NCBI GenBank assembly: GCA_023430545.1
Contig: JAEZAF010000072.1
Coordinates: 1-34,551 of the forward strand
Direction: 5' to 3'
DNA: 34,551 bases
From: Chloroflexota bacterium
GTDB taxonomy: Bacteria; Chloroflexota; Anaerolineae; Aggregatilineales; Phototrophicaceae
Shown here: piece after piece, positions 7,519 through 15,665 of the stretch
Layout: the number at the start of each line of letters is the position of its first letter
Position numbering within the stretch: the stretch's first letter is position 1
Position numbers and translations under genes: made by a program
The notes under the pieces: generated by a model
Seen by the model: the letters and a program-made list of their open reading frames with translations, nothing else
Database searches by the model: none
Told to the model about the DNA's origin: nothing

Positions 7519-7884
7519 CTATCCAGGCTGCTGCTCATAAATCAATTCGAAATCTCCCAGCAGAATGCGATCACCACTACGCAGGGCATAAGGCGCATCT
7601 GCCATCAGACGTTTGGAATTAACAAACGTTCCGTTGACAGAGTCCAGATCAACGATGTGAAGTTCGTTTCCGTAGATGGTGAGTGCGGCATGCCGCCGCG
7701 AAACACCTCGATCACGGCCATTGAAGGGGGTCAGATCAATATCAGGGGGAAAAGCACTCTGTGCATCTGACCGACCGATGATGTAGCCTTCGCTGGTAAT
7801 CGGCTGAAGTTTGAACACTTCTCCCGACTCCGACATGCGAAAAACATAAACGAACGGTGTGGTACGCTGGCGATGTATGACCAT
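7519..7884 (-). CDS. Small single FHA-domain protein
   Basis: This 121-aa protein is almost entirely one FHA domain: IIGRSD (35-40), VSRRHA (61-66) and DSVNGTFVN (81-89), with the phosphothreonine-contacting Arg, Ser, His and Asn in place. An insertion of about ten residues (AQSAFPPDIDLTPF) sits between the first two motifs. There is no kinase or membrane segment. Upstream of ATG 7884 there is AAAAGG at about 11 bases. It is likely first in a two-gene unit with the MarR gene. A different FHA protein is encoded 1.2 kb away. Confidence 0.9.
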   Translation of the reverse strand: MVIHRQRTTPFVYVFRMSESGEVFKLQPITSEGYIIGRSDAQSAFPPDIDLTPFNGRDRGVSRRHAALTIYGNELHIVDLDSVNGTFVNSKRLMADAPYALRSGDRILLGDFELIYEQQPG

Positions 7885-7909
7885 GCAGACTGTTACCTTT
7901 TATCAGGCA

Positions 7910-7930
7910 AACTGTCGGATGAGGACAGTT
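7910..7930. promoter_or_regulatory. Inverted repeat upstream of the FHA-MarR unit (possible operator)
   Basis: AACTGTC (7910-7916) and GACAGTT (7924-7930) form a 7-bp dyad with a 7-base spacer, 26 bases upstream of the FHA start. AT-rich, promoter-like sequence continues to about 7980. MarR proteins bind dyads of this size, often in their own promoter region. Autoregulation by the adjacent MarR protein is an inference. Confidence 0.4.
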
Positions 7931-8028
7931 CACATGGATAAATTTATTTTGATATAGTTATATATTACGATAATGTGTAAAGGCATAGGAGACAAGGCCC
8001 ATTTTGTACTGGGTCGTTATGGTAATGT

Positions 8029-8059
8029 AAAAAAACCGAAAAGAGGCCCAAAGGCCTCT
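8029..8059 (-). terminator. Terminator of the nuo operon
   Basis: On the minus strand, past the nuoN stop (8087), a 7-bp stem (8059-8053 with 8048-8042, loop 8052-8049) is followed by TTTT, CGG and a seven-base T-run (8035-8029). This ends the 17-kb operon and separates it from the FHA gene downstream. Confidence 0.8.
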
Positions 8060-8086
8060 CTTTTGGTGGTGCTAAAGCTGTGAAAA

Positions 8087-9625
8087 TTACTGCGGCAGAA
8101 GTAATGCCACGTTCACGGTCTCAACCAGACTGGTTGCGAGGATTGGCAGGACACCAAGAATGATCGTGCCAGCCAGCGACGCATAGATCGCCCAGTTGAG
8201 ATAGGTTGAAGTCGCACCGAGTGAGGTACGATCATGTTCTGCGTCGGCGGCTTCATCGGCGCTGTCCATAAAGAACATGAAGATTGTGATACGCACATAA
8301 TAGTACGCACTCACGACGCTGGTCAGCACACCGATCACAGCCAGAACGACCAGACCTGCCTGCAGCGTTGGCTGGAAGATCAGCCACTTGCTGATGAAGC
8401 CAGCCGTCAGCGGCACACCCGCAAAGCTGAACAGGAAGATCGCCATCATCATCGCCATCCACGGGTTGCGCTTGCCAAGACCTCTGAAGTCATCGATATT
8501 GGTACCGCTGCCATCTGCACGTTCAATCGTCATCGCGATGGCGAAGGCCCCAATATTGGCAAAGGTATAACCCAGCAGATAGAACAGCGCGCCACGAGTC
8601 GCTTCTGTGGCAACACCGGGTGTCCCGGCGGCTGCGACTGCCATCAGAATATAGCCGGCATGGGCAATCGACGAATAGGCCAGCATCCGTTTGATATTGC
8701 GCTGTGATACCGCCACGAAGTTGCCCAGTATCAGGGTAACGGCGGCAATGATCCACAGTGTGTTCTGCCATGTGGCGACATCCGCCTGAGAAGTGAAGAC
8801 TTCAGCGGGCAGACCAATCAGCAGCACGCGCAGCAGTGCGCCAAAACCACCGATTTTCGCCGTCACACTCATGAAAGCCGTCGCCGGTGTGGGGGCACCT
8901 TCGTAGACATCCGGCGTCCACATATGGAACGGTACAACGCCGACCTTAAAGCCAAGTCCGACCAGAACCAGAGCCGCTCCGATCGCGAGATAGAAGCGTT
9001 CCGGGCCTGCTGAAGCGACAATCCCACTCACCTGAGAGAAGATCTCCGGCAGATTGGTTGTACCCGTGGCACCGTACATCAGCGCGGCACCGTACACCAG
9101 AAATGCACTGGCGAATGCACCAAGGATGAAGTACTTCATACCGCTTTCTTCGGATTTTATGTTGTCCCGCCGGAAGGCTGCCATCACATACAGCGGAATA
9201 CTCAGCAGCTCCAGCGCGACGAACACGACCACCATATCATTGGCGCTCGACATAAACATGGCCCCAGCCGCCGAAAACAGCATCAGCACGTAGAACTCAC
9301 CTCGCGCTGCATTGATGCGCTTCATGTAATCGATGCTCAGCAGGATACTCAAAGCAGCCCCGACCAGCACGATGATATTCATAAAGCCCGTGAACGGGTC
9401 GGCGATAAACATCTCTTCAAGGGCGAACTGTTCGGCGCTGTTGAAAGTGAACAGGTTCACCACGAAGGCGATACCGATTAACAGCATTGCCAGCCACGGT
9501 GTTACATCCCTGCGTGATCTCGGCAGGAAGAGGTCAACAACAAGCAGCAGACAGGCACCGAGCGCCAGGATAATCCCTGGCAGCGCTGCGCCGACATTGA
9601 GATCGACAAAACTTGGAACTTGCAT
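8087..9625 (-). CDS. nuoN: NADH-quinone oxidoreductase subunit N
   Basis: This 512-aa polytopic membrane protein of the Mrp-antiporter-like type is one of the three proton-pumping subunits of complex I. The conserved charged residues of the half-channels are visible: Glu139 in FVALELLSIPLYV, Lys227 in GLGFKVGVVPFHMWTPD and Lys257 in SVTAKIGG. Length is close to the family norm (~480-510), with a slightly longer N-terminus. It is the last gene of the operon, 15 bp after nuoM, with a GAGGAA-type SD before ATG 9625. A terminator follows about 30 bp after the stop. Confidence 0.98.
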   Translation of the reverse strand: MQVPSFVDLNVGAALPGIILALGACLLLVVDLFLPRSRRDVTPWLAMLLIGIAFVVNLFTFNSAEQFALEEMFIADPFTGFMNIIVLVGAALSILLSIDYMKRINAARGEFYVLMLFSAAGAMFMSSANDMVVVFVALELLSIPLYVMAAFRRDNIKSEESGMKYFILGAFASAFLVYGAALMYGATGTTNLPEIFSQVSGIVASAGPERFYLAIGAALVLVGLGFKVGVVPFHMWTPDVYEGAPTPATAFMSVTAKIGGFGALLRVLLIGLPAEVFTSQADVATWQNTLWIIAAVTLILGNFVAVSQRNIKRMLAYSSIAHAGYILMAVAAAGTPGVATEATRGALFYLLGYTFANIGAFAIAMTIERADGSGTNIDDFRGLGKRNPWMAMMMAIFLFSFAGVPLTAGFISKWLIFQPTLQAGLVVLAVIGVLTSVVSAYYYVRITIFMFFMDSADEAADAEHDRTSLGATSTYLNWAIYASLAGTIILGVLPILATSLVETVNVALLLPQ

Positions 9626-9640
9626 CGTTCCTCTTTCCTC

Positions 9641-11224
9641 TTAAGGCTGTGCTTCGACAACGACAGCCGCGTCGTCCTGAACGACCACGTTGTCGATCGC
9701 TGGCTGAACCTGAGCAGTGATCTTCTCAGTGGCGGCTCCGATGGTATTGAAGAAGCCGACCGGCTGCAGACCAATCCAGAAAATCAGGATCAGGATCGGG
9801 ATCATCACCACGATCTCGCGCCAGTTCATCTGCGGAAGATTCATGTTTTCAGATTTGTCGAGTTCACCCAGATAAATCTTCTGGAAGAAGTACAGCATGT
9901 AAACCGCCGCCAGAATAACGCCGGTGGTGGCGAACAGCGCAAAGACGACGCCGAGAATCTCGCTACCAGCAGTACCCAGCAGGATCACAAATTCACCCAC
10001 GAAGCCATTCAGACCGGGCAGACCCATGCTGCTGAGGACGACAACCAGACTGAGTGCACCGAAGAGAGGCATGGCCTTCCAGATACCGCCGTAGGCTTCC
10101 ATCGCCTTGGTATGACGTCTTTCGTACAGCATACCGACCAGAAGGAACAGACCGCCGGTGCTGATACCGTGATTGACCATCTGAATGGTTGCACCCTGCA
10201 GGCCCTGCGCATTCAGCGCAAAGATACCGAGGACGACGAAACCCATATGGCTCACGGAAGAATACGCTACCAGCTTCTTCATATCGGTCTGTGCATAGCT
10301 CACCCACGCGCCGTAGATAATACCGATCACAGCCAGAACACCCATAAACGGTGCCCATGCGACGGATGCTTCTGGGAACATCGGAAGGCAGAAGCGGACA
10401 ATACCGTAAGTACCCATTTTCAGCAGGACAGCAGCAAGGATCACCGAGCCAGCAGTCGGGGCCTGAACGTGCGCATCCGGCAGCCAGCTATGAAGCGGCC
10501 AGATCGGGACTTTAATCGCAAAGGCGATCAGGAAGCCGAGGAAGAGGAACGACTGCGTGCTGAAGATACCATCGAACGGGAATGAGAGCGTCCCATTCTG
10601 CACCATTGCGATAATCTCCGGCACCGCGAAGGTCCCGGCAGCGCCACCCACATACAGCAGGGCCAGCAGCATCAGAATTGAACCGGCCATCGTATACAGG
10701 AAGAACTTGATCGCCGCGTAAACGCGGTTCTCTGCACCCCAGATCCCGATCAGGAAGTACATCGGGACAAGCGTCACTTCCCAGAAGATGAAGAACATGA
10801 TCAGGTCCTGCACAACGAATACGCCGATCATGGCCCATTCAAGCATCATCAGGAATATATAGTAAAGTTTTTCGCGACCACGTTCTTCAATAACACCAGC
10901 ATTGAATGAACTCAGAATTGCCAGCGGTGTGATAAAGGTCGAGAGCAGGACCAGCAGCAGGCTGATACCGTCCACACCGACGTAATAGCTCACACCCAGA
11001 CTGGGAAGCCAGTCATTACGCTGAATAAGCTGAAGCTCGGGATTGCTGGAGTCGAACCCAGCCCACATCAGCAGTGATGCCAGGAACGTGGCAATGCTGA
11101 AGCCGAGTGCCGTCCACTTCAGCGCGCTGCGGTTGCGTTCCCCATTCATAAACAGTAAGACTGCCAAACCAATCATCGGTAGGAACAGTGTCACCGTTGT
11201 GAGCGATAACCCTGAATTTTCCAT
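9641..11224 (-). CDS. nuoM: NADH-quinone oxidoreductase subunit M
   Basis: This 527-aa antiporter-like proton-pumping subunit of the complex I membrane arm has Glu149 in FFIFWEVTLVPMYF, Lys238 in AFAIKVPIWPLHSWLPDAH and Lys269 in AVLLKMGTYG. These match the TM5 glutamate and the TM7/TM8 lysines used for proton transfer. Length is near normal (~500). GAGGAGAG lies 9 bases before ATG 11224. It is 24 bp downstream of nuoL and 15 bp upstream of nuoN. Confidence 0.98.
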   Translation of the reverse strand: MENSGLSLTTVTLFLPMIGLAVLLFMNGERNRSALKWTALGFSIATFLASLLMWAGFDSSNPELQLIQRNDWLPSLGVSYYVGVDGISLLLVLLSTFITPLAILSSFNAGVIEERGREKLYYIFLMMLEWAMIGVFVVQDLIMFFIFWEVTLVPMYFLIGIWGAENRVYAAIKFFLYTMAGSILMLLALLYVGGAAGTFAVPEIIAMVQNGTLSFPFDGIFSTQSFLFLGFLIAFAIKVPIWPLHSWLPDAHVQAPTAGSVILAAVLLKMGTYGIVRFCLPMFPEASVAWAPFMGVLAVIGIIYGAWVSYAQTDMKKLVAYSSVSHMGFVVLGIFALNAQGLQGATIQMVNHGISTGGLFLLVGMLYERRHTKAMEAYGGIWKAMPLFGALSLVVVLSSMGLPGLNGFVGEFVILLGTAGSEILGVVFALFATTGVILAAVYMLYFFQKIYLGELDKSENMNLPQMNWREIVVMIPILILIFWIGLQPVGFFNTIGAATEKITAQVQPAIDNVVVQDDAAVVVEAQP

Positions 11225-11248
11225 AAAAGCCGTCTCTCCTCGCCTTTA

Positions 11249-13858
11249 CTAGCTCTGAAGCACAGGTAATAACATCAGGATAACTACTGCGACGACACCA
11301 ACCATCAGCGCAATCGCATAAACACGGATATAGCCCGTCTGGGAACGACGCAGCACGCCGCTCGTCCCACGAACCACACGGCCTACACCATTTACAACTC
11401 CATCAATGATGCCGAGGTCAAACGGGCGGCTCAGCAAACTACCAATTGCGTTAAATCCGCGCCACAGAACTGTGTCGTGGAAATAGTTGTGGAAAAGGTC
11501 CCAGTCCAGTGTATTGGCAAGGAACTTCGAGATCGCATTGAACGGGCCAATAAACAGACGATGATAGGTTTCATCCCAGTACATGCGGGCATTGGCGATG
11601 CGCCAGAACGGACCGGTGACCGCGTCACGCTGCAGCGGGTCGAGGCCCTGCGCATCAATCGCCCTGCCAGACCCATAACGGGCACGCGCAGTAAACAGTG
11701 CAACCACTCCGATACCGAGTGCCAGAAGCGCAACTACCGGATTAAACGGCGGTGCAGCATGTGCCTCGGTGATGCTGTAGGTCAGGAAGTCTGACAGTGC
11801 GTGGTGTCCGAAGATACCATCAAGGCCGAAGCTGAAAATTCCAGCCAGACCAGAGGGGATATTGATGAAACCGACAAACAGGCTGAAGAACGCCAGAATG
11901 ATCAGCGGTACGGTCATCGGCCAGGCACTTTCGCTGGCTTCTTCCGCGGATTCAGTACGGGGCTGGCCGTGGAACACCATCTCGATCTGACGACCCATGT
12001 AGAATGCCGTCATACCGGCGGCGACGATCAGCAGACCCAAGGCGATATAACCCTTAAGCTGACCATTACCAATCGCCGAAGCCCATGCATCCGCCAGAAT
12101 CTCATCCTTCGACCAGAAACCGGCAAACGGCCAGATACCAGCCAGTGCCAGTGTACCGATAAGATAGGTCCAATAGGTGATCGGCATCCGACGATTCAAA
12201 CCGCCCATGTTACGCATGTCCTGCGGATCGAAAGGTTCGCCATGAGCGGCGTGTTCGTCATGATGGGTATCGTGCAGCGGATCATGACTATCCATATGAT
12301 CGTCATGTCCCAGTTCGTGTCCTTCATCACCGGCATGTTCCGTGTGCTTCATGTGGGAGACATGGTGATGTCCATGTTCCATCCCGTGGATGACGGAACC
12401 ACTTCCAAGGAACAGCAGTGCCTTAAAAAACGCATGCGTAATCATGTGGAACATAGCGGCGGTGTATGCGCCAAGCCCCACAGCAGCTACCATAAAACCA
12501 AGCTGACTGACGGTACTGTACGCCAGCACACGCTTGACATCGAACTGGCCGATGGCGATAAACCCGGCCACGATCGCGGTCAGTGATCCGACAATCGTTA
12601 TCACAATCGATGTCAGTTCCGCGTTGGCGAAGAAGACATTGGAGCGCACCATCATGTACACACCAGCCGTCACCATCGTCGCCGCATGGATCAGCGCCGA
12701 AACCGGAGTCGGACCAGCCATCGCGTCTGGCAGCCAGACGAACAGCGGGATCTGTGCGGATTTACCCGCAGCACCCAGCAGCATAAACAGCGTAATCAGG
12801 ATCAGAACCGTTTCGATGTCAACAGAGAACGGTCCGAAGTCGATCAGACGGCCCTGTGTCACCGGCTGGCCTTCAGCATCTACGCGACCAGTGTCAAGCG
12901 TTTCGCCCTCACCAAGATCCAGTAATGCCAGTGCTTTATTGAAGACACCCATCTGGGCATACGCGAGATGATCGTTGTTATGATACAGAGGACCGGTTGC
13001 AGCCGCATGATCGTCTTCAGCAGGAGTCTCGTTAGCGTGCTCACCCGCCTCTTCACCATGGCCCTCTTCGCCTTCGGTCTGAGCGACCAGCAGGATCGAA
13101 CCCTCGTGATCGTCAGCGGCTTCCGTGCCCTCTTCATGCGACTCAGTACCCGCTTCCTCACCATGTCCACCGCCGGAGATCAGAGCCTCCACCGCATGTG
13201 GATTGACAACTTCAGTCGGCTTGTAGAAATCGAGGGTATTGAATGTCCAGAAGATCAGGAAAACGGCCATCAGAACGCCGAAGTCGCCAATACGGTTAGC
13301 GATAAACGCCTTGCGTGCAGCGTTGGCATTGCGCCAGCCTTCTCCATTGCGCTTGTCCCACCAGAAGCCGATCAGCAGGTACGAGCACAAACCCACACCT
13401 TCCCAGCCGACAAACATCATCAGGAAATTGTTGCCACCGATGAGCGTGAACATGAACGCAAGGAACATATTCAGGTAGGCGAAGAAACGCGGATAGCGCG
13501 AGTCTCCATGCATATACGACGAAGCGTAGATGTGGATCAGGGTGGCAACAAATGAGATGAAGACCATCATGGAAACGCTGAGCGTATCTACACGCATCTG
13601 CCACGGGACTTCAAGCCCGCCTGCGGGGATACGTATCCAGCTATCCAGCAGCGGCGGGTTAATCACCGCGGGTTCATAGTAGTTACCATTGAGGTAACTC
13701 AGCAGACCCAGGGCGACGAAAAATGTCGAGCCTGAAGCGATGATCGCAATCCACGAGGAAAAGCGCTCACCGAGGCGGTTGCCCCAGAAAAAATTGATGA
13801 ATGCCCCAATCGCAGGGATCAGGATCATCAGGGGCGCTAAGGCTGCCAATGTCTGCAT
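11249..13858 (-). CDS. nuoL: NADH-quinone oxidoreductase subunit L with two His/acid-rich insertions
   Basis: This is the large distal proton-pumping subunit, with the long C-terminal lateral region expected of NuoL. Using ATG 13858 it has 869 aa; GGAAGG is 9 bases upstream. TTG 13867 and ATG 13864 are in frame but too close to that SD. E. coli NuoL has 613 aa, and most of the excess sits in two loops. Insertion 1 (about residues 210-345) lies between TM6 and TM7 and is rich in Glu, Ala, Gly and His. Insertion 2 (about 491-543) follows GSGSVIHG and holds some 16 His plus many Asp/Glu. The core is intact: FVGWEGVGLCSYLLIGF (Glu153), AAGKSAQIPLFVWLPDAM (Lys366) and PTPVSALIHAATMVTAGVY. Translation may be coupled to nuoK, whose stop overlaps the alternative starts. 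Confidence 0.97.
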   Translation of the reverse strand: MQTLAALAPLMILIPAIGAFINFFWGNRLGERFSSWIAIIASGSTFFVALGLLSYLNGNYYEPAVINPPLLDSWIRIPAGGLEVPWQMRVDTLSVSMMVFISFVATLIHIYASSYMHGDSRYPRFFAYLNMFLAFMFTLIGGNNFLMMFVGWEGVGLCSYLLIGFWWDKRNGEGWRNANAARKAFIANRIGDFGVLMAVFLIFWTFNTLDFYKPTEVVNPHAVEALISGGGHGEEAGTESHEEGTEAADDHEGSILLVAQTEGEEGHGEEAGEHANETPAEDDHAAATGPLYHNNDHLAYAQMGVFNKALALLDLGEGETLDTGRVDAEGQPVTQGRLIDFGPFSVDIETVLILITLFMLLGAAGKSAQIPLFVWLPDAMAGPTPVSALIHAATMVTAGVYMMVRSNVFFANAELTSIVITIVGSLTAIVAGFIAIGQFDVKRVLAYSTVSQLGFMVAAVGLGAYTAAMFHMITHAFFKALLFLGSGSVIHGMEHGHHHVSHMKHTEHAGDEGHELGHDDHMDSHDPLHDTHHDEHAAHGEPFDPQDMRNMGGLNRRMPITYWTYLIGTLALAGIWPFAGFWSKDEILADAWASAIGNGQLKGYIALGLLIVAAGMTAFYMGRQIEMVFHGQPRTESAEEASESAWPMTVPLIILAFFSLFVGFINIPSGLAGIFSFGLDGIFGHHALSDFLTYSITEAHAAPPFNPVVALLALGIGVVALFTARARYGSGRAIDAQGLDPLQRDAVTGPFWRIANARMYWDETYHRLFIGPFNAISKFLANTLDWDLFHNYFHDTVLWRGFNAIGSLLSRPFDLGIIDGVVNGVGRVVRGTSGVLRRSQTGYIRVYAIALMVGVVAVVILMLLPVLQS

Positions 13859-13863
13859 AAACA

Positions 13864-14166
13864 TCAACCTTCCATCGAGTGCAGATCATCGATATTAATG
13901 CTCTGCTTGGAGCGGAAAATCGCCACAATCAACGCCAGCCCGACAGCCACTTCTGCCGCTGCTACCGTGATGACGAAAAATACAAAAAGCTGACCGTTCA
14001 CTTCCCCCCACTGGCGTGCAAAGGCCACCAGTGCAAGGTTCGCAGAGTTTAACATAAGTTCAACGGACATAAAGACCAGAATCGCGTTGCGTTTGAGCAA
14101 AACACCCATCACGCCCATTGTAAACAGCACCGCGCTGAGAATAACAAATGCCTCTGTCTGTACCAT
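13864..14166 (-). CDS. nuoK: NADH-quinone oxidoreductase subunit K
   Basis: Starting at ATG 14166 gives 100 aa, the standard NuoK length; the longer upstream reading would add a non-conserved 25-residue lead overlapping nuoJ. Three TM helices are visible. The family's conserved membrane glutamates are in FMSVELMLNSANL and VAAAEVAVGLALIVAIFR. It is an MrpC-like subunit contributing to the proton path next to NuoJ and NuoN. GAGGA lies about 10 bases upstream. It starts 13 bp after the nuoJ stop, and its own stop overlaps the potential nuoL starts. Confidence 0.97.
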   Translation of the reverse strand: MVQTEAFVILSAVLFTMGVMGVLLKRNAILVFMSVELMLNSANLALVAFARQWGEVNGQLFVFFVITVAAAEVAVGLALIVAIFRSKQSINIDDLHSMEG

Positions 14167-14179
14167 CCTGTTTTCTTCC

Positions 14180-15553
14180 TCAGTCTCCAGCAGGTTCTGG
14201 CTGTTCGGATGCGTTCCCCGATGACTGCAGGGGCGGCGCAAGGCGCGGTGCCTGTGAGAGATCGCTGCCAGTCTGTGACGCGATGACGCTGGTCAGCGGG
14301 CGGCTGACACGGCGGCGCTGACCGCGGGTAGCGCGATCAGGACGATCTTCACGCAGCGTCAGGACGATTACACCTACCATCGCCGCCAGCAGCAAAATCG
14401 CCACTAACTGGAACGGCAGCAGGTAGTCGATAAACAGCATACTTCCAATCGAGTATGCCCCACCAAACTGATCGCTCGTCCCGGCAGCAAGATAATCGCC
14501 CGTATATACCGTGACCAGTTCGCTGCCACCAGCAGCACGCAGCGGCGCTACCACCAGCAGACGAGCGGTATCGCGTGCAATATTGACCTCATTGGTACGC
14601 GCAAGGATCAGATCGGGATCAAGCGTATCGCGCACACGCTGTTCGGTGCCCGCTTCGATCACAGTCCATCTCACACGCGCTTCGGGAAGCATAACCGCTT
14701 CGGAGACTTCACCCGGTGCAATGTTCATGGCAACCGGCACCACCTGACGGCTGTCAGCGAATGCTTCTGACAGGATATCGACCACGCTGACAGGCTGTGA
14801 AGTCGCATTAAAGACGGTGACACGACCGCTGCGGCGATCCACCAGACTCAGATCATCGTTGATCGTCGTCACTGACAGGCTTCCGCCTTCATCGCTGGTT
14901 AGAATGCCGGTTACAGGTGCCCCCGGCTCCAGTCGAACCGTTGCCGTGACAAACGGGATCTCGGTATCAATCGGGCTGAAGGTCAGCGAGTATTCACCGG
15001 GCTCGTAGGCAGTAAAGTCTGTCGCTTCACCCGGAGAAATGCCTTCGGCAATAAGTTCATTGTTCAGAAAAATATCAAAGCTGCGTTCCGCAATGGCGAC
15101 CTGAGGATTGGTAAAATCACCTGCCGGGATTTCCTCAGCCAGTGACGCCGCATTCACAATACGGAGCTGTGCGCGTCCCGATGAGGGTGTCTGGTTATCG
15201 ACCTGCCCCAGAATGAGTCCAACGCCTACGGCCAGAATAAATACCATCGACAGGACCAGCGCTAATGGAGCCAGCCACGGGAAACGACGTACCGCATCCC
15301 CGGTGGTGAAGCGCTCTGCCCCCAGAAGCATAATCACAAAGAGGAACAACACCATGATCGCGCCCGCATAGACGGCGATCTGAACCATGGCAAGAAACGG
15401 TGCTTCGAGCATGATGTAAAGCACCGCAACACAGATAAAGTTCGCAATCAGGAACATCGCGCTGTGAACCGCGTTTTCGCTTTGCAGCATCATAAAGGCG
15501 CACAGAATTGCCAGCGCTCCTATGATCGCAAATAAGATCGCTTCTACTCCCAT
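14180..15553 (-). CDS. nuoJ: NADH-quinone oxidoreductase subunit J with a ~240-residue insertion resembling DUF4397
   Basis: With ATG 15553 (AAGGA 8 bases upstream) the product is 457 aa, more than twice the usual 160-200. Residues 1-117 hold TM1-TM4 with normal NuoJ sequence (MVQIAVYAGAIMVLFLFVIM, the TM3 pi-bulge helix). TM5 resumes at about 373-400 (FIDYLLPFQLVAILLLAAMV). Between them, residues ~119-360 form a soluble insertion. It contains RIVNA, SFDIFLNNELIAEGISPGE, EPGEYSLTFSP and VRLEPGAPVTGI, a pattern resembling DUF4397-type extracellular beta domains, then a possible second unit beginning GRVTVFNATSQPVSVV. In canonical topology this loop faces outside. A basic, Pro-rich tail (~57 residues) follows TM5. 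No frameshift or stop interrupts the reading frame, so it is one intact gene. Confidence 0.95.
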   Translation of the reverse strand: MGVEAILFAIIGALAILCAFMMLQSENAVHSAMFLIANFICVAVLYIMLEAPFLAMVQIAVYAGAIMVLFLFVIMLLGAERFTTGDAVRRFPWLAPLALVLSMVFILAVGVGLILGQVDNQTPSSGRAQLRIVNAASLAEEIPAGDFTNPQVAIAERSFDIFLNNELIAEGISPGEATDFTAYEPGEYSLTFSPIDTEIPFVTATVRLEPGAPVTGILTSDEGGSLSVTTINDDLSLVDRRSGRVTVFNATSQPVSVVDILSEAFADSRQVVPVAMNIAPGEVSEAVMLPEARVRWTVIEAGTEQRVRDTLDPDLILARTNEVNIARDTARLLVVAPLRAAGGSELVTVYTGDYLAAGTSDQFGGAYSIGSMLFIDYLLPFQLVAILLLAAMVGVIVLTLREDRPDRATRGQRRRVSRPLTSVIASQTGSDLSQAPRLAPPLQSSGNASEQPEPAGD

Positions 15554-15607
15554 ATCGGTTATCCTTGGGCGTAATTCGTCCAGACGTTTGTGCAGTTTAA
15601 CACAAAC

Positions 15608-15635
15608 AGCGCCAGAGTTCAAAACCTCCGGCGCT
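15608..15635 (-). terminator. Hairpin in the nuoI-nuoJ gap (possible attenuator or processing site)
   Basis: AGCGCC (15608-15613) and GAG (15615-15617) pair with CTC (15626-15628) and GGCGCT (15630-15635), with one mismatch. On the minus strand it is followed by GTTTGTGTT, a poor T-tract. The nuoI-nuoJ gap of 112 bp is one of the largest inside the operon. Partial termination or mRNA processing here is plausible but unproven. Confidence 0.45.
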
Positions 15636-15665
15636 ATTTGTTTATTTTCCGTTACGATCCCGTAA

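Noticed and set aside
9620..10585. 321-codon open frame on the plus strand opposite nuoM
   Set aside because: It lies fully within nuoM, shows Asp/Gln/His-rich sequence typical of antisense frames, and has no SD or family match.
12230..12385. Assembly or sequencing artefact producing the His-rich stretch in nuoL
   Set aside because: The frame is open through it, codons are mixed (CAT/CAC), no short tandem DNA repeat is present, and flanking NuoL sequence continues correctly on both sides.
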